64,000 nt of DNA from Ianthella basta (GCA_964019415.1 OZ025875.1:6765306-6829305), one strand, 5' to 3'; positions 32,033-44,754 are shown, counted from the first letter of the stretch. Made by a program: numbers and translations. Notes: generated from the letters alone by a model not told the origin.

Positions 32033-32854
32033 TTATAATCACTGACATGGAAATCACTATTGCATGTGAGCTGAACTGCTAGAGGGTGCAGCCTATACAA
32101 GATGGATCCTTGGTATATAAGGAGCCTTTATTTACAAGCATGCAGCAGTATGGGTATATGACCATGGAGAAAATTATGATGACTCTTATGCTACCTGAGT
32201 GTACACAGCAATTTGGATAAGTTGAAAGATGTAAATGATTGGAAATGCATGATGTATTGCACCATTAAACCTCCCTCGTTTACTCTTCCCATGCAAGTTT
32301 AACTTTTTGGGTTAGGGCTATATGCTGAGGGACTGCTCACTTTCACAAAACTGGAAATAAGGACAGGGGAGGGTGTTTCGTGCACATCTCCTTTCCTTAC
32401 TTCCAGTTTCGTGAGCATGCAAAAGTGATTAGATGACCATCAGTTTCATTGAATGACAAAGGCATGCATCAAGCAAGATTCCATAGTGGGTTTACTTCCC
32501 TACAGTATTTTACTCTACAGTACTTGTGTGCCAGCAGTCCCGTATAGACCAGATCATTTCTCCCTTACATTCTTACATTCTGCCGTCAGTGGAAACAAGG
32601 ATTCTGACTACACAAGACTATGCATGGGCCATGTCATTTCCAGCTATTATCTTACTTAAGTTTCAGTTAATAAGAATTTGAAGGAAGGATGCATAGTACA
32701 TAACAACACTGAGTGTTACTTCCATCAAACAAGTATTTCGAGTTAAAAACTCGTGGGGCTGCCGCCCCAACTCAAAATACTTGCTCCCTTCGGTCGCTGC
32801 TCTGTCACTCACAATAGGTAAACATGACATCCCGTCACAATACCTCAGTAACTT

Positions 32855-33199
<345 letters not shown>

Positions 33200-33841
33200 C
33201 CACAACACATGCACAGAGAAATGTCCAGCAGACAGACACATGACTGCTTATAGCACGTGCATTTACAGTGAGTAATTACAGAAACATAATGTACCAAGGA
33301 ACCCACAGTCGACAGAGTAGCTAGTGGTCTGTGGTGGCAAAAGCTACGTACGTTTGCTACAGCGCAGTACGCGTGGGCCAGGTTCTGAAGAGCATTTAGA
33401 AGGGCAACCGTGCGAGTTAAGCTTTTCAACGCTAGAAACGGTTGAAGAACGTTAGCGTGTACATATCACGGCGTTCACCAGTTTCTACGTTACTCCTGTC
33501 ATGTGTTCCAGGCGGCGGAGTGAAGTCCTCCGAGGCGGCGCGGCCATTATCGAAGAAGGCGCGGGGCGAAGTCGATGACCTGTTGGGCGCTGTCTCGAAG
33601 CTGTGTCTTTGCCCGTCGACCAGAAGTGCTGTAGGAGTCTGTTCCAGGATCAGAGGCGAAAGAGAACGTCCAAAGTTCGCTAAAACGTCGTTTGGAAGCC
33701 GGTTTTCAAAGTCCCTTGGCCTCGCACACGGTCCACTTCCGGCCGAATAAAATGGCCGACAATATAAATTCCCTATACCCAATACTTCGCCCAATACATT
33801 CAATATAAATGTAAGCATTGACGTACAACCGTAGGTTGGCG

Positions 33842-33844
<3 letters not shown>

Positions 33845-33878
<34 letters not shown>
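33845..33878. repeat. (TA)n microsatellite
   Basis: Pure TA run inside the right end of the hairpin-ended element; the related element has TA at 11789-11808. Confidence 0.95.
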
Positions 33879-33883
<5 letters not shown>

Positions 33884-34042
33884 AACATGAAGCCATATGA
33901 AAACGTCAATTTGAAAACAATATAGGGGCTGCCTGCGGCAGCCCCTAAAAATTTTATTGATAACTAACAGAATGGCACAATCAATTGTCCAGTTCTGTAT
34001 ACTTAGCACTATATATATACTGTGCAACAAGGGGTACTATAA

Positions 34043-34395
34043 AATGGGTAGCGTCCTTGGGGGACACTATTAAATGAGTAGCGTCCTAGGGGAACACTGT
34101 TAATTCAGTAGTATCCTTTGGCGGCACTATTAAATGGGTAGTACCCAAGGGGGACACTATTAAAAGGGTAGTACCAAAAGGGGGCACCGTTAATTGGGTA
34201 GTGTCTCAATCTGAAAATATTATATGGGTAGTGTCCTCAAGGGACACAATGAAAAATGTCCTAGGGCGACACTATTAAGTGGTCAGCATCCTAATTGGAT
34301 AACATTAAATGGGTAGTGTCCTAGAGGGAGACTATCAAATGGGTAGTGTCCCAAGGGGACACTATTAAATGGGTAGTGTCCTAGGGGAACACCAC
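34043..34395. repeat. Minisatellite with a palindromic unit, ~10 copies
   Basis: Units of roughly 30-40 bp of the form GGGTAGTGTCC-(5-8 bases)-GGGACACTATTAAAT; GTGTCC and GGACAC in each unit are complementary. Spacing and sequence vary between units. It abuts the promoter-like block at 34425. Confidence 0.85.
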
Positions 34396-34424
34396 CTATT
34401 AATAGGTTGTGCAGTTGGTCCGAC

Positions 34425-34740
34425 TGCATCTCTAAAAATTGTTTGGTGGTTGTGTGGTGTACTAACTACATTTGCAGTGTTATGGTACTGCAAATGCTGT
34501 TTTTATTTTCATGTTCCTGAGTACGGCAGCTTGCACTTAGGTTTGTTCATACTATGGCTATTTTCCAAGAGTGAGCTGGGTGCATTGCTCATGCTCATGT
34601 CTGATGTGAATGCATAAGCTCAAGGCATTGCTTCATTCCAAACAGCAAGGTGCAGCTACACCTGATGGAGAGGCAGCTCTAGAGGTAATGTATTCATACC
34701 ATTAGCAATCATTAGTGTTATACTTAGGAGGACTCTTGAA
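34425..34740 (-). pseudogene. Orphan promoter-like block of an array unit
   Basis: Matches the upstream flank of the signal exons elsewhere: AAAATTGTTTGGTGG, TTCCTGAGTACGGCAGCTTG, CCAAGAGTGAGCTGGGTGCA and AAGGTGCAGCTACACCTGAT. The adjoining signal-peptide exon that should follow to the left is absent and replaced by the minisatellite. Confidence 0.65.
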
Positions 34741-35421
34741 AGAAACGTACACTAACACACCATCCAGATATGTGCACTTACACATATTGCACTTGCATAT
34801 ACACTGTGCAACTACACTTGTGTACGTACATATATTATAAACTTGATCACAAGTTATGCTAACTGCAATCAGCACACATGCAGTCTGTCGGCACATAGTC
34901 TACACTTGAATAGGGATCAAAGTACAAGTAGAAGATGAGATGGTGAAATAGAAACAACCAATAGAACCACAGACCTGAATGGCTTTTGTAAGTTAACATA
35001 TGCCAACAACTCGACTGACTAGGATAGGTTCAGTCCAATGGGACTGAGTCCCTGTGTACATGTGTGATGGCACAAGAATGTGTACAAATGTTAAGAATTT
35101 AAAAATATGGTTTGAGCGTAACATATACAAGGAATGTAGTCATAATCGTTGCACTCCATTATTCTCTCTGCCTAAACCATATATTGCAATTGCGTTGCTA
35201 CATACAGTATGTGTGCTATGAGAGTGTACACAAACACAACATGGCTTGTCTCTCCTTGTTTAATGTGCAATGTCTGAAGCTAGTCCCACAAGTTACTACA
35301 TATCTCTTGGACAATATTAAATTGCCTACACAGTCACAGTAGAGGTAGGATTGGAGTACGTATTTATAGTCATTGTGTGTATCAGAAGTGGGTCTTCATT
35401 TTCCCAAGTGATCTATCTCAC

Positions 35422-35497
35422 CTGCTGAGTAACACCCTGACAGCAGTCCAGCTACCAGTGAAATATGACACCAGATTGAGCCTACTCCTCTCTCCAT
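35422..35497 (-). CDS. Orphan but intact signal-peptide exon (unit R)
   Basis: ATG, 25 codons and one base, then a GTGAGATAG donor. It reads MERGVGSIWCHISLVAG, changed from the usual LLP to HIS in the core. There is no Ig exon before the next unit to the left (copy D, Ig1 at 29095). It could serve as an alternative first exon for D, because phase and donor are intact, or be a relic. Confidence 0.6.
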
Positions 35498-36309
35498 CAC
35501 CCTCTGTGCAGCCAAGTTTAACTGTGGCTGTACTAAAATTGTTCAGTAGTTATGTTGTATTCATAACTATTGCACTTTCATTTTGGGGGGTTTATTTTCA
35601 AGTTCCTGTGTACAGTGGCTTGCATTTAGTTTTAATGCTTTGGTCATTTCCCAAGAGTGAGCTGGACTAATGAATGTGCCCATGCCTGTTGTGAATCAAA
35701 TGAAGTAGTTCAAGGTAGTATTTCTATCCAAACAGCATGGTGCTAGCCATATACAAGTACACCTGATGGAGAGGCTATTTATTCACACTGTCAACAATCT
35801 TTGCTGCTGTACTTCAGTAATTCTTGAAAGAAGAAAAACTACCACACTTACCATCAAGTATTCAGGCTTAACATTGAATACTACTCCTTATAGATGTGAG
35901 GACGGCAGGGGAGACATGGCATTGTGGTGTATGAGATTGGGCCTCTACACCTTGCAATTAGATGGCACATGGATAGGATGACTGAAGCCAATGAATACAG
36001 ATGACTAACTGCCATATTTGTGAGGAATATTGAACACATACACTCCATACATTGACAGCACTGATTCCATGCCCAGTCAAACATTAATCCACTTCACAAT
36101 AATCAATTTCAGCTTTCACACTTTATAAAGGTGCATTCAAACTCAAGATAGCTAGTTTAATTCAAACAATGTTGTTAACCACACCACTATGCTATTAATT
36201 ATTATGTATGCAGTAAATTAAGTGACATTTGTCTCCCTGACTACTGTAATACAGTTATACATAATTTTTATTATACTCATTAATGCTGCCTATCCTCCAC
36301 AGCAAATCA
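35498..36309 (-). promoter_or_regulatory. Intergenic/promoter region between copy E and unit R
   Basis: A diverged version of the conserved interval (CCCAAGAGTGAGCTGGACTA near 35652, ACACCTGATGGAGAGG near 35760). It contains the 3' flank of E. Confidence 0.45.
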
Positions 36310-37193
36310 TTATTTGCTGTCCTGAGTTGGAGGTCCACTTCTAGTATTAGAGTACTGTTCCCCATCATGGACATGGAATGGAGGGAGCTTATTCGGAGTG
36401 TCTTCCTCATCCTCATCTATCTCTTGCTTGATCTTCATATGCTTCTTGTAGGGAAGGGGTGCTGTAGGAGCAGGCTTCCTTTCTTCATCCTCTTGCTCCA
36501 AGTGCTGCTGGCCTCTCTCTTCCTTCTTCTTGGTCATGTCTGGTTGAGCATGCAAGTGATCATATGGAGTGGCTACTTCTTCTTCAGTTCCATTGACTTG
36601 GCTGTCTTCCTGTGTATTCCACTTCTTCTTCCTTTTGTCAGGCTGAGCGTAGAGCTCTTCTGAGTTCATTACTTTAGGACTTTCCTTCTTCAAAGCAGAC
36701 TTCATTTGCTCTTCAACTACACTTTTCAGAGCATCCTCATGACATCCTTCACCATCCCATGTCTCCTCAACTCGCGCATCTTCATAGTGATCTTTCCCGC
36801 CTGCAGCAAAAGGTCTTTCAACCACTTCACTGTAGTTGGCAGAGTCATACACATGAGCATTGAAAAATGCCGTAGCAGATGCTGGATCCATGAAGATGCT
36901 CTCAGCAGTGGCATAGTCATTTACAGTCCCATTCTGCATTGGTGTTGGATCAAGTTGACTTTGTTCATTTTGGCATGTGTTGATATTTTCTGTGGTGCCT
37001 CCTCTTTCACATAACTTATTCTGTACTTCAGATTCACAGACATACAGTCTATCTTCCACTTCAGTTTCAGACTGAACTGTCTCCTTAGCTGTTCTCTTTC
37101 TCCTTGCCTTCACCACAACTGCTAGCACTCCCTCCACCAGTGAGAGGAGGAGGAGGACCACCAGGAGGGATACCGCCACACCAACTATTAGGA
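36310..37193 (-). CDS. Membrane and tail exon of copy E, C-terminal motif lost
   Basis: Helix LIVGVAVSLLVVLLLLS, then KARRKRTAKETVQSETEVED and a membrane-proximal segment with extra cysteines and tyrosine (LYVCESEVQNKLCERGG) not found in other copies. DYATAESIF, NYSEV and one ELYAQPDKRKKK are kept. The next repeat reads HLHAQPD, so its tyrosine is gone. The frame ends PPTQDSK with TAA, which removes the NYDYAVVDRQQK end present in other copies; matching codons continue past the stop. Confidence 0.8.
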
Positions 37194-40100
37194 CTGGAAC
37201 AAGGAAGGAAATTATTCGCTGTATCCTGTATTATCTACAAAATATACAAATGAATACATGCTATGGCTGTGGATGGTCACCCTCATCTAAATTAGAGGTT
37301 CATGGTAGCTGCCTCATGCAATTCATTACCAGTACAGATATGTGCACTATGAAATACAGGGATGCAGGCCCCTTGCCCTCAGTGTATTGCCCTCAGTGTA
37401 CAACCCAGCAACTTACCAGACCATCTAAGTGAGAGTGTGATGGTTTTCTATTCACCTCTCTTACTATCTTTGAAGTTTATACGTAGGAAAGTGTCTGTAT
37501 TGTTACCATCCGTGTTATATTATGCGAATTCCACACTCAAACATTTTCTTATTTCCCACCCCCACCCTTTCATCCTGCTCCTGCCCTTTATCACACTCAG
37601 TTTGCTTAAACTTTCTCCTCCTGTCACACATGTAAGCCACCTTGACCTGAATATTGTAACCATTTTACAACTGATGAGGATACCTGGATTGGAGTTGAAA
37701 TGTCTGATTGACTCATAGCTAAATTTAAGTTGCAATCAGATAGATTTGTTTCTATAACACAGCTGTTATATAGATATATGCCAGTACCTAGTCTCTCACA
37801 CCTTTTCAACTTATCCATACAAATGGATCTACTTACAAACTCATAGATTAATAAGAGTTATGCCCAGCAATTTCTAGTGTACATGCAATTGGATGTAGGC
37901 ATGAGCACACAGTACTAGTCCTACATCTTTACCTGCTATGTTTGATGGTCCAGATGGTGTAGGGGAAGCTGTGGTTGATGAACCATTTGGTGTAGAGCGA
38001 TCTGTTCCTGGGGTGATACATAACAAAGATGCACGGACATTTACGGTATAATAATGTGAAGACAGCCTCAACCCACAACCAGTGCGTGCAGTGTGGGCAT
38101 ACTAAAGATAAGCCATCCTGAGACCTTTAGCCTGGTCTACTTGGTAGTGTTAGGTCATTCAGATAACATTCTCTGTGTGTATATGTACATGACACATGAA
38201 TATATACTTCACCTTCACACTGTTGACTGCAATATACATGTGTATGTAACCTTTAGCATATATGCAATGGCACTCACTAGGTGATGTGTGGTTGTACTGT
38301 GCTATTACTGTACTTCTGTCTGACCTCCCAGCTGAGTTGACAGCCTGTACTGCAATGTTAGTATACACTCTGTTCCTCTCAAGTCCTGTCAAGTTGTAGT
38401 GGGTCAGGTTGCTCCCAGTGCCAATTGACTGTTCTGTGCCATCTTCTGGTGTGTAGTATATGACATAGTGCAGTACCTCTCCATTGGGTTCAGTAGGAGG
38501 TAGCCAGTTCAGTTCTACTCCATTATCAAACACCCTCGTAACAGATAGGTGCCTTGGTGGTGATGGTCCTGGTGATGGTGGACAGTGAAGCACACACAAG
38601 AGAGTCAATACGATTATGCAATGGTGTTATGTAATGTATATGTACAATGTCATTTCTTGTGCATGTGTATTATCAATCTTTCCAATATATATTTATAGGC
38701 AATACTTGTGTTGTGACACACAAATAGCATTTAATGTTACTGTATATCTACTACATTGATTTCAATACATTACATAATCTGTTGTGTGTCTACTGTTACA
38801 GTACCTCAAACTGAGGTGCTCTTCTAGAATTATTAATTTCTGATGACATCAACAGTAGTTGACACATCTGGCACTTGCTGTAAATTATATACTTTTGGCA
38901 GTGTGTAAATTAGATCATGCCTGGCTTATATGCCTAGCCACTAGTGTTTTCTGAGGTCCAAGATGAGGACACGAATGTCAAGTGTCAGTGTGGGGCTCAC
39001 TTAATCTTGACCCACTTTCATAATTTAATCATCCTTTGAGCTAGAATATATAACTGGCCATGTATGTAGCCACTCTAGACCTGTTGACAAGTGTCATCCA
39101 ATGTCACACTGAAGCATGCACTGCAGTTGTTCTTACTGCAGTTGTGCAACTTTCAAACAGAGTGGACAGGATTTATGAGATGGGGGAAGGGTTAGTTGGA
39201 AACAAAGACAAATTATCATCATCATCATGCTTGAACACAATTGTAATCTACAAAATATTTAGTATATACATGAGAACACCTGATGCACCCTTAGTTTGTA
39301 TTGCATTAATTTTGTGAGCTTACTAGCTTCTGTGGTCTCAACATTCTCCACTGCTGGTGCTGCACTCCTTCTACCATCATTGCTAAGTGCCCATGATTCA
39401 ATCCTGTAATTCGTACCTGGTACTAAATGGCTGATTGTAACTCTCCTACTAGTACGTACATCATCATACTCTCCTATCATTGGTACTCCAAAGCGAAACA
39501 CCTCGTATCCAACAATCAATGGGCCCATTTCCAAGTTCATGCTGTCTATGTTGTACATTACCTCTACTGCATTTCTTGTAGACATTGTAGTGAAAGTTGG
39601 GGTATTGAGGGGATCTAAAAAGCAAGCAAGCTAGGATTACATTGCAGTTTGTATACATATACATGCAACTATGCTCCTCCCAGTAATTGGGTCTAATGTA
39701 ACTATTATGCAAGCGTAATGTATCCCACATCTCCTAAGCCATACAATTGAGATGATATAAGTGTCTGAGAGGCACATGGGAGATTGCTGGGAATAAATGA
39801 ATAGCATGGTTCTCTAGCTGTTCCAAGCTAGCCAGCTAGTATACATACATACGTATATCCTTGGGAAACATAATAATAATTGTTTTAAGTCTAATGAAAG
39901 TCACGTCTCAGAAGAAATGTTGGAAAGAAAATAAGGGAAAATTGGCACCAGCTGGCAGCCAGACCCAGGGCAACTTACACCCTAACACGGGGTTTCAGCA
40001 GCCCAAGCCAATCAACCAGGCCGGAACAATTCGTCCTTTCTCTCCTTATAGGCTAGTTCCGAACAATGTAATGGTTCAACTAACCTTTGCAGGTGTGCCG

Positions 40101-42958
40101 CTAACTGCTGCCACTTAGAACCTGCGTACAGTTAGCAGCACACCTACATACATTTCAGAAACACCATAAATTTTATTCCTTCCATTCCTTATTTGATACT
40201 GCAGGTTACTATGAGGCACATAGAATACATGTCTGACATGGCTACAGTGTAGATGTATACAGTTTGTCACCATCATGCACATGATCAGCCATCCTTCTTC
40301 ATGTTATATAATTGTTAACTCACTCATAGGCAAAAGAAAGAGGTAGAAAAAACTGGAACTAGAGTTGCAATATATATATTTATTGGTGAAGTTTCCAACA
40401 TTGGTTGTCTTTACTACCAGTGTTGCAAGAGCTCCATTTTCTGTCACATCCACTTCCTCATCTGTTCCTAGCAATCTTCCATCCCGACTATTAAACCTCG
40501 CACTCCCACTGCTTGCAGTGCAGTTAATCCTTCCAATCCCATTTGGACGAGAAATCTGTTGTAGATCTGTTATAGCTGTGGACAACAGTGTGATCTAAAA
40601 GGTCAAAAAGGCAGTACACCAGATTAGGGATGAAGACCTAGATAATACACTTATGTAACACAGTCACATTTGAAAAGAATATATAATAGGCCTTGAAGTA
40701 TAATAGAGCTAGCAGATTAAAGGCTGCTCGTTGAGTGACACTACGCACATGTTGCTTACCTGTGACATTAAGTGTGAAGTTAGCATTAGCTGCAAGCTGT
40801 TCTTTTGTAGCTGTCACCTGACAGGTGTATGTCCCTCCATCACTTGTGGAAGTTATGTTGACAGCCAAGATGTGTTCATTGTAGACCGTTCTACCATAAT
40901 ACCCTTCTAATTCACATGGTCCATTTGGACAGGTCCAGGTGTAGCTGAGTGGTGTTCCATAAGGTAGACCAACAACCTGACAGACTAGGATGAGTGGAGT
41001 TCCAAGGGGAACTGGGTCCTCTGATGAGAGGGTACTGTTATGTGTGTATCCGTCAATCACAACTGTAGGAGATTCTGTATTAAAATCAATACAGTAAATG
41101 GTCACGAGCTGATGTGTGCAGTCTGGAAATTTGTATGTTCTTAATAATGCAAGTAATCAATGGCATAAACAATCAACACAATACTACTGAAGGGGACGTT
41201 GCAAATATAAGTATTCTATTGGCTCTACTCTTGTCCCAGAGAGGCTGTGAGCAATACTTATGTACCTGTGTCAGAGTGGTAGACAATAGCAATTACATCC
41301 TTCATTTAGCAAGGAATCATGTAAGAGCTGTAAACAGCCTTAAGTGAGCTAATCAGCGGAGATCTGTAAAGCTGGACTGCAATCTTCTTAGTCCATCAAC
41401 AGTGCAATCACTTGTGGTTTCTGTGCTGGACCATGCAGATATTGATCTCCATTTCAAACATAATTGGCAGTTAAGCTGATTTTTGGGAGGTATTTGGATC
41501 AGTATCATGGTAGTATGATGGTTCAACCATGAAGTAATATAAGTCATATGTTCCTTATTGTCTCTATAGTAGCTAAATGTGCTTGCACTGGTGGTGGATG
41601 CAGAAGCATTCAGTCTCACTGATTAGAGGCACACAAGTACTTGTATAGCTACGTACTATAGAGCCAATAAAAACACCAGCTGGGAACCATCATAGTGTGA
41701 TACTGATCCAAATACATGTATATAACTCCCTTTAATTCATGAACACACCACAAATGTACCCTGTTTCACTACGTATTGCTCCAAAGCACTCCTATTCCTG
41801 TCTCATCTAACACTGTAGCATGAACCTGAACCACAGACACATTCAGTCTTCCTGATTTGATTATTATAGTTCCATCAGCATACTACACTGATACCTGTAG
41901 CACTTGCATCTTTAGTTAATTACGATCATAGTGGCAGAAAATATTAATGTCCGCTAAATTACTACAAAGCGTGTAGCTCAATGCTGGAGGTGAGATATAT
42001 CATTGGTGACATGAAGCTTTTCATTCACAGGCACACAGAAGTATGGTTTTTTATCACAGAGAAATTTAATTATTATGCTAGCTTAGTGTAGACAGCCAAA
42101 ACAATAAGCTGAAAGGTCTAAGCGACAGGAAATTACTCACCATCCTACTCTCCAAAGGTATTATATGTAACATGTTTGGTTAGGGTTAAACTGGGGAGTG
42201 GATGCTTTTGCATAACCAGGAGTATGGGCAGGGAAGGAACTTGCCTCTCTCTCTTACTCCAGATTCGTGCACAAACATTGAAGATGCATTAGAAGACAAT
42301 CTACTCAGTTTCACTGAGTGACAAAGGCATCATGCAAAAAGTCCATAAAGAATTTACTCCTAATCTGTGTTAGCACTAATGTACTCATTGTTAGAGTGTG
42401 TACAACTCCTGAGTTAGTCACTCTATGTTTAGAGCTGTTGAAACTTCTTACTGGATACAGGTGGTGTTATCTCTTAACTAAATGGAGCTTGAAAATGGTC
42501 CAACAGTATATATTTTCTGTTGTATGTACTTAGCAGTTGTGGGTGCACTCTCTACAGAATGGATGCCGCCACAACATGCGGTGGCATTAGACACTTACGA
42601 GCTATAACAGGTGAATGTTATCGTATTCTTTGTATTCTATTGTACTCTCCTCCTACACTGCATTTTACAATAATTGCTTTGTTATGTGTGCTATGAAAGT
42701 GTGCAAAACACAACATGGCTTGTCTCTCCTTGCTTATGCAATGTCTGAAGTTAGTCCCACAAATGACTACATATATCTTGGACAATTGAATTGCCTACAC
42801 AGTCAGAGCAGATGTGGATTGGGTATGTAAAGACACTGTGTGTATCTGAGGAGGTCTTCATTTCCCAAGTGATCTATCTCACCTGCTGAGCAACACCCTG
42901 ACAGCAGTCCAGCTACCAGTGGAAGAAGACACCAGATTGAGCCTACTCCTCTCTCCAT
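36310..42958 (-). CDS. Ig2-FN3-2 transmembrane receptor, divergent array copy E
   Basis: Coding exons: signal 42958-42883, Ig1 41074-40760, Ig2 40575-40324, FN3a 39614-39324, FN3b 38568-38278, linker 38007-37933, membrane/tail 37193-36310. With a new Ig2 acceptor (GTTGTCCACAG before CTATAACAG) the sum is 728 codons including the stop. At the usual acceptor (40594) the frame would break, because 29 bp of the first Ig2 strands are deleted. Ig1 is almost identical to other copies, while Ig2 (RFNSRDGRLLGTDEE) and FN3a (TPTFTTMSTRNAVEVMYNI) are strongly diverged. The linker is the shortest (25 codons, GTDRSTPNGSSTTASPTPSG). Whether E is functional depends on the new acceptor being used. Confidence 0.72.
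37194..37932 (-). other. Linker-tail intron of copy E
   Basis: Longer than in other copies (about 740 versus 300 bp) and without recognisable shared sequence; no gene or repeat was recognised. Confidence 0.55.
38569..39323 (-). other. FN3a-FN3b intron of copy E
   Basis: AT-rich; a short ATC trinucleotide run occurs near 39214. Donor GTAAGCTC, acceptor CCATCACCAG. Nothing else is seen. Confidence 0.55.
39615..40323 (-). other. Ig2-FN3a intron of copy E
   Basis: Has no CA tract, unlike C, D and F. A block near 39850-40165 ends in a small inverted repeat (CAGGTGTGCCGCTAACTG / CAGTTAGCAGCACACCT) and may be an inserted element; its 85-codon plus-strand frame has no recognised relative. Confidence 0.45.
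41075..42882 (-). other. Intron 1 of copy E
   Basis: The conserved GAGCTGTTGA block is diverged (near 42430). No TG tract or LINE is present; nothing coding was recognised. Confidence 0.55.
42883..42958 (-). CDS. Signal-peptide exon of copy E
   Basis: Twenty-five codons plus one base, ending ...LLSGCCSA with donor GTGAGATAG. Confidence 0.85.
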
Positions 42959-44016
42959 CACTTTCTGTGTAGCCAGGTCTGACTGTGCCTGTACTACGTA
43001 ATTGGTTAACCCCTGTATGGTACGTGTGGTTACAGTTATAGGACTTCCACATCTGCATGAGTTGGTAGAGAGGTGGACTGTAGAGGTGTATGATTGTGTT
43101 CGATTTCAAATTCAGAATATATTATGGCCTGCATCCCATGGCCATGGCCATGAGTGAAAGTAGGTAGAATGGAGTCACCCCAGTTTCACATCGAAGGAGT
43201 CAGACTGGGTTGTCCCATTGTCCCTTGGCTCATCACTGATCACTATGTATTGCTGTGCAGCCAGGTCAGACTGTGTCAACACTAAATTGTTGTAGTGTGC
43301 ATAGTATGTTTTGAAGTTATAGGATTTCAAACATCTGTGCTTACTTTCAAAGTCATGTACGCACTAGTTCATTTGAGTGAGCAGGATGCAGTGGACTAAT
43401 GGATGTGCTCATGTCTGTTGTGAATGCATGAGCTCAAGGTAGTACTTCAATCCAAACATGCAGCACTCTGCTAGCCATAGGTACATGTACACCTGATTGA
43501 GAGGCAGATCTGAAGGCTACATACATACTCACACTGTTAACAATCATTGCTACCGTACTTGGTAAGTATTGAACGGAAGAAGTACTACCACACCGGCTGT
43601 CTGTGATGGGCACAAATATTTATGGTTATCATTGGATACTACAATTACATATAATGCAATTAGGTATGAGGAAGGAAGGACAGTTAGAGCTGGGGAGACT
43701 GATGTACAGTTAGGGCTGGGCCTCCTAGCTTGGATGCATATGATCCAGAGGTTGAACTGTCGCTGGACACAGATAACTCACTGCCTGATCAATTAATACA
43801 GTCCATGCATTGGGAGCATTCATTTCATGCACTATGTCATTATTAATCCAATTCACAACAATTGAATTCAGCTGTCACACTTTACAATGGTGCTATCAAC
43901 AAGGTAGCTTGATTCAAACCCTGTTGTTAACATATAAGTACACACTACTCTGTTACAAATTATAATGTATAAGATAAAAGGCACTCTTTTCACCCTGACT
44001 AGTGTAGTACTGTTAC
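42959..44016 (-). promoter_or_regulatory. Intergenic/promoter region between copies F and E
   Basis: The longest intergenic interval (about 1.06 kb). Only part of the conserved blocks is recognisable (GTACACCTGATTGAGAGGCA near 43488), consistent with E being an old copy. Confidence 0.45.
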
Positions 44017-44487
44017 TCATATCTTCTTTCTGTCCACCACAGCATAATCGTAGTTGCCATCCTGAGTTGAAGGTTCAGCTCCACCTCTTGTGTTGTAATA
44101 CTGTTCCCCGTCCTTATCCTCATCTGCCTCTTGCATCACTTCCACATGCTTCTTGTAGGGAAGGGGTGCTGGAGGAACAAGCTTCCTTTCCTCACTCTCC
44201 TGCTCCAAGTGCTGCTGGCTCCTCTTGCTCTTCTTCTTGGTCATGTCTGGTTTGGCATACAAATCATCACATGGGACAGCTACTTTGGTACTCCAAAACG
44301 GAACACCTCGTATCCAGCAATAACAAGGGTTGTATTAGTGTCACTACTCTCCACTCGGTACTTCACACCTGTACTGGTAGCTGCGTTGACAGTGAGTCTT
44401 GGGACACTGAGTGGATCTGAATAGTAAGCAATGTAATATAATTTAATAACACTCATCTTATGTGACACACACAGCAAAAGTATACAA

Positions 44488-44754
44488 GAAATAATAAAAA
44501 TTTTCTACAAAAATAGTAAGAATGTAGGGATGTCATAAAAAGTACAGAAACAAGTAAAGGCTGTTACACTGTGGAGCATTAGCCATGTTCCCTACATGCA
44601 AGAATTCACACCGTATATGTATAGTCCTACACCCTTGAATGTAGGGACAATAGTTAATGCTCCACTGTGTAACAGCTTTTAATTGTTTCTGTACTTTTTA
44701 TGCCATCCCTACATTCTTACTATTTTTGTAGAAAATTTTTATTTCTTTTTCTGC
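44488..44754. mobile_element. Foldback (MITE-like) element, second copy
   Basis: Counterpart of the element at 1787-2053, with the same arms (GTAAGAATGTAGGGATG and complement) and small differences. Confidence 0.7.

Noticed and set aside
33442..33750. CpG-rich plus-strand frame of 102 codons and overlapping minus-strand frame
   Set aside because: Lies inside the hairpin-ended element, has no recognised domain and no clear relative in the element at 11722; composition alone is not enough.
34043..34395. CRISPR-like repeat array
   Set aside because: Units vary in length and sequence, spacers are not unique sequences of constant size, and the context is eukaryotic.
39861..40118. Plus-strand frame of 85 codons in an intron of copy E
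   Set aside because: No recognised motif and it ends in a small inverted repeat; probably part of an inserted element. Kept only as an intron note.
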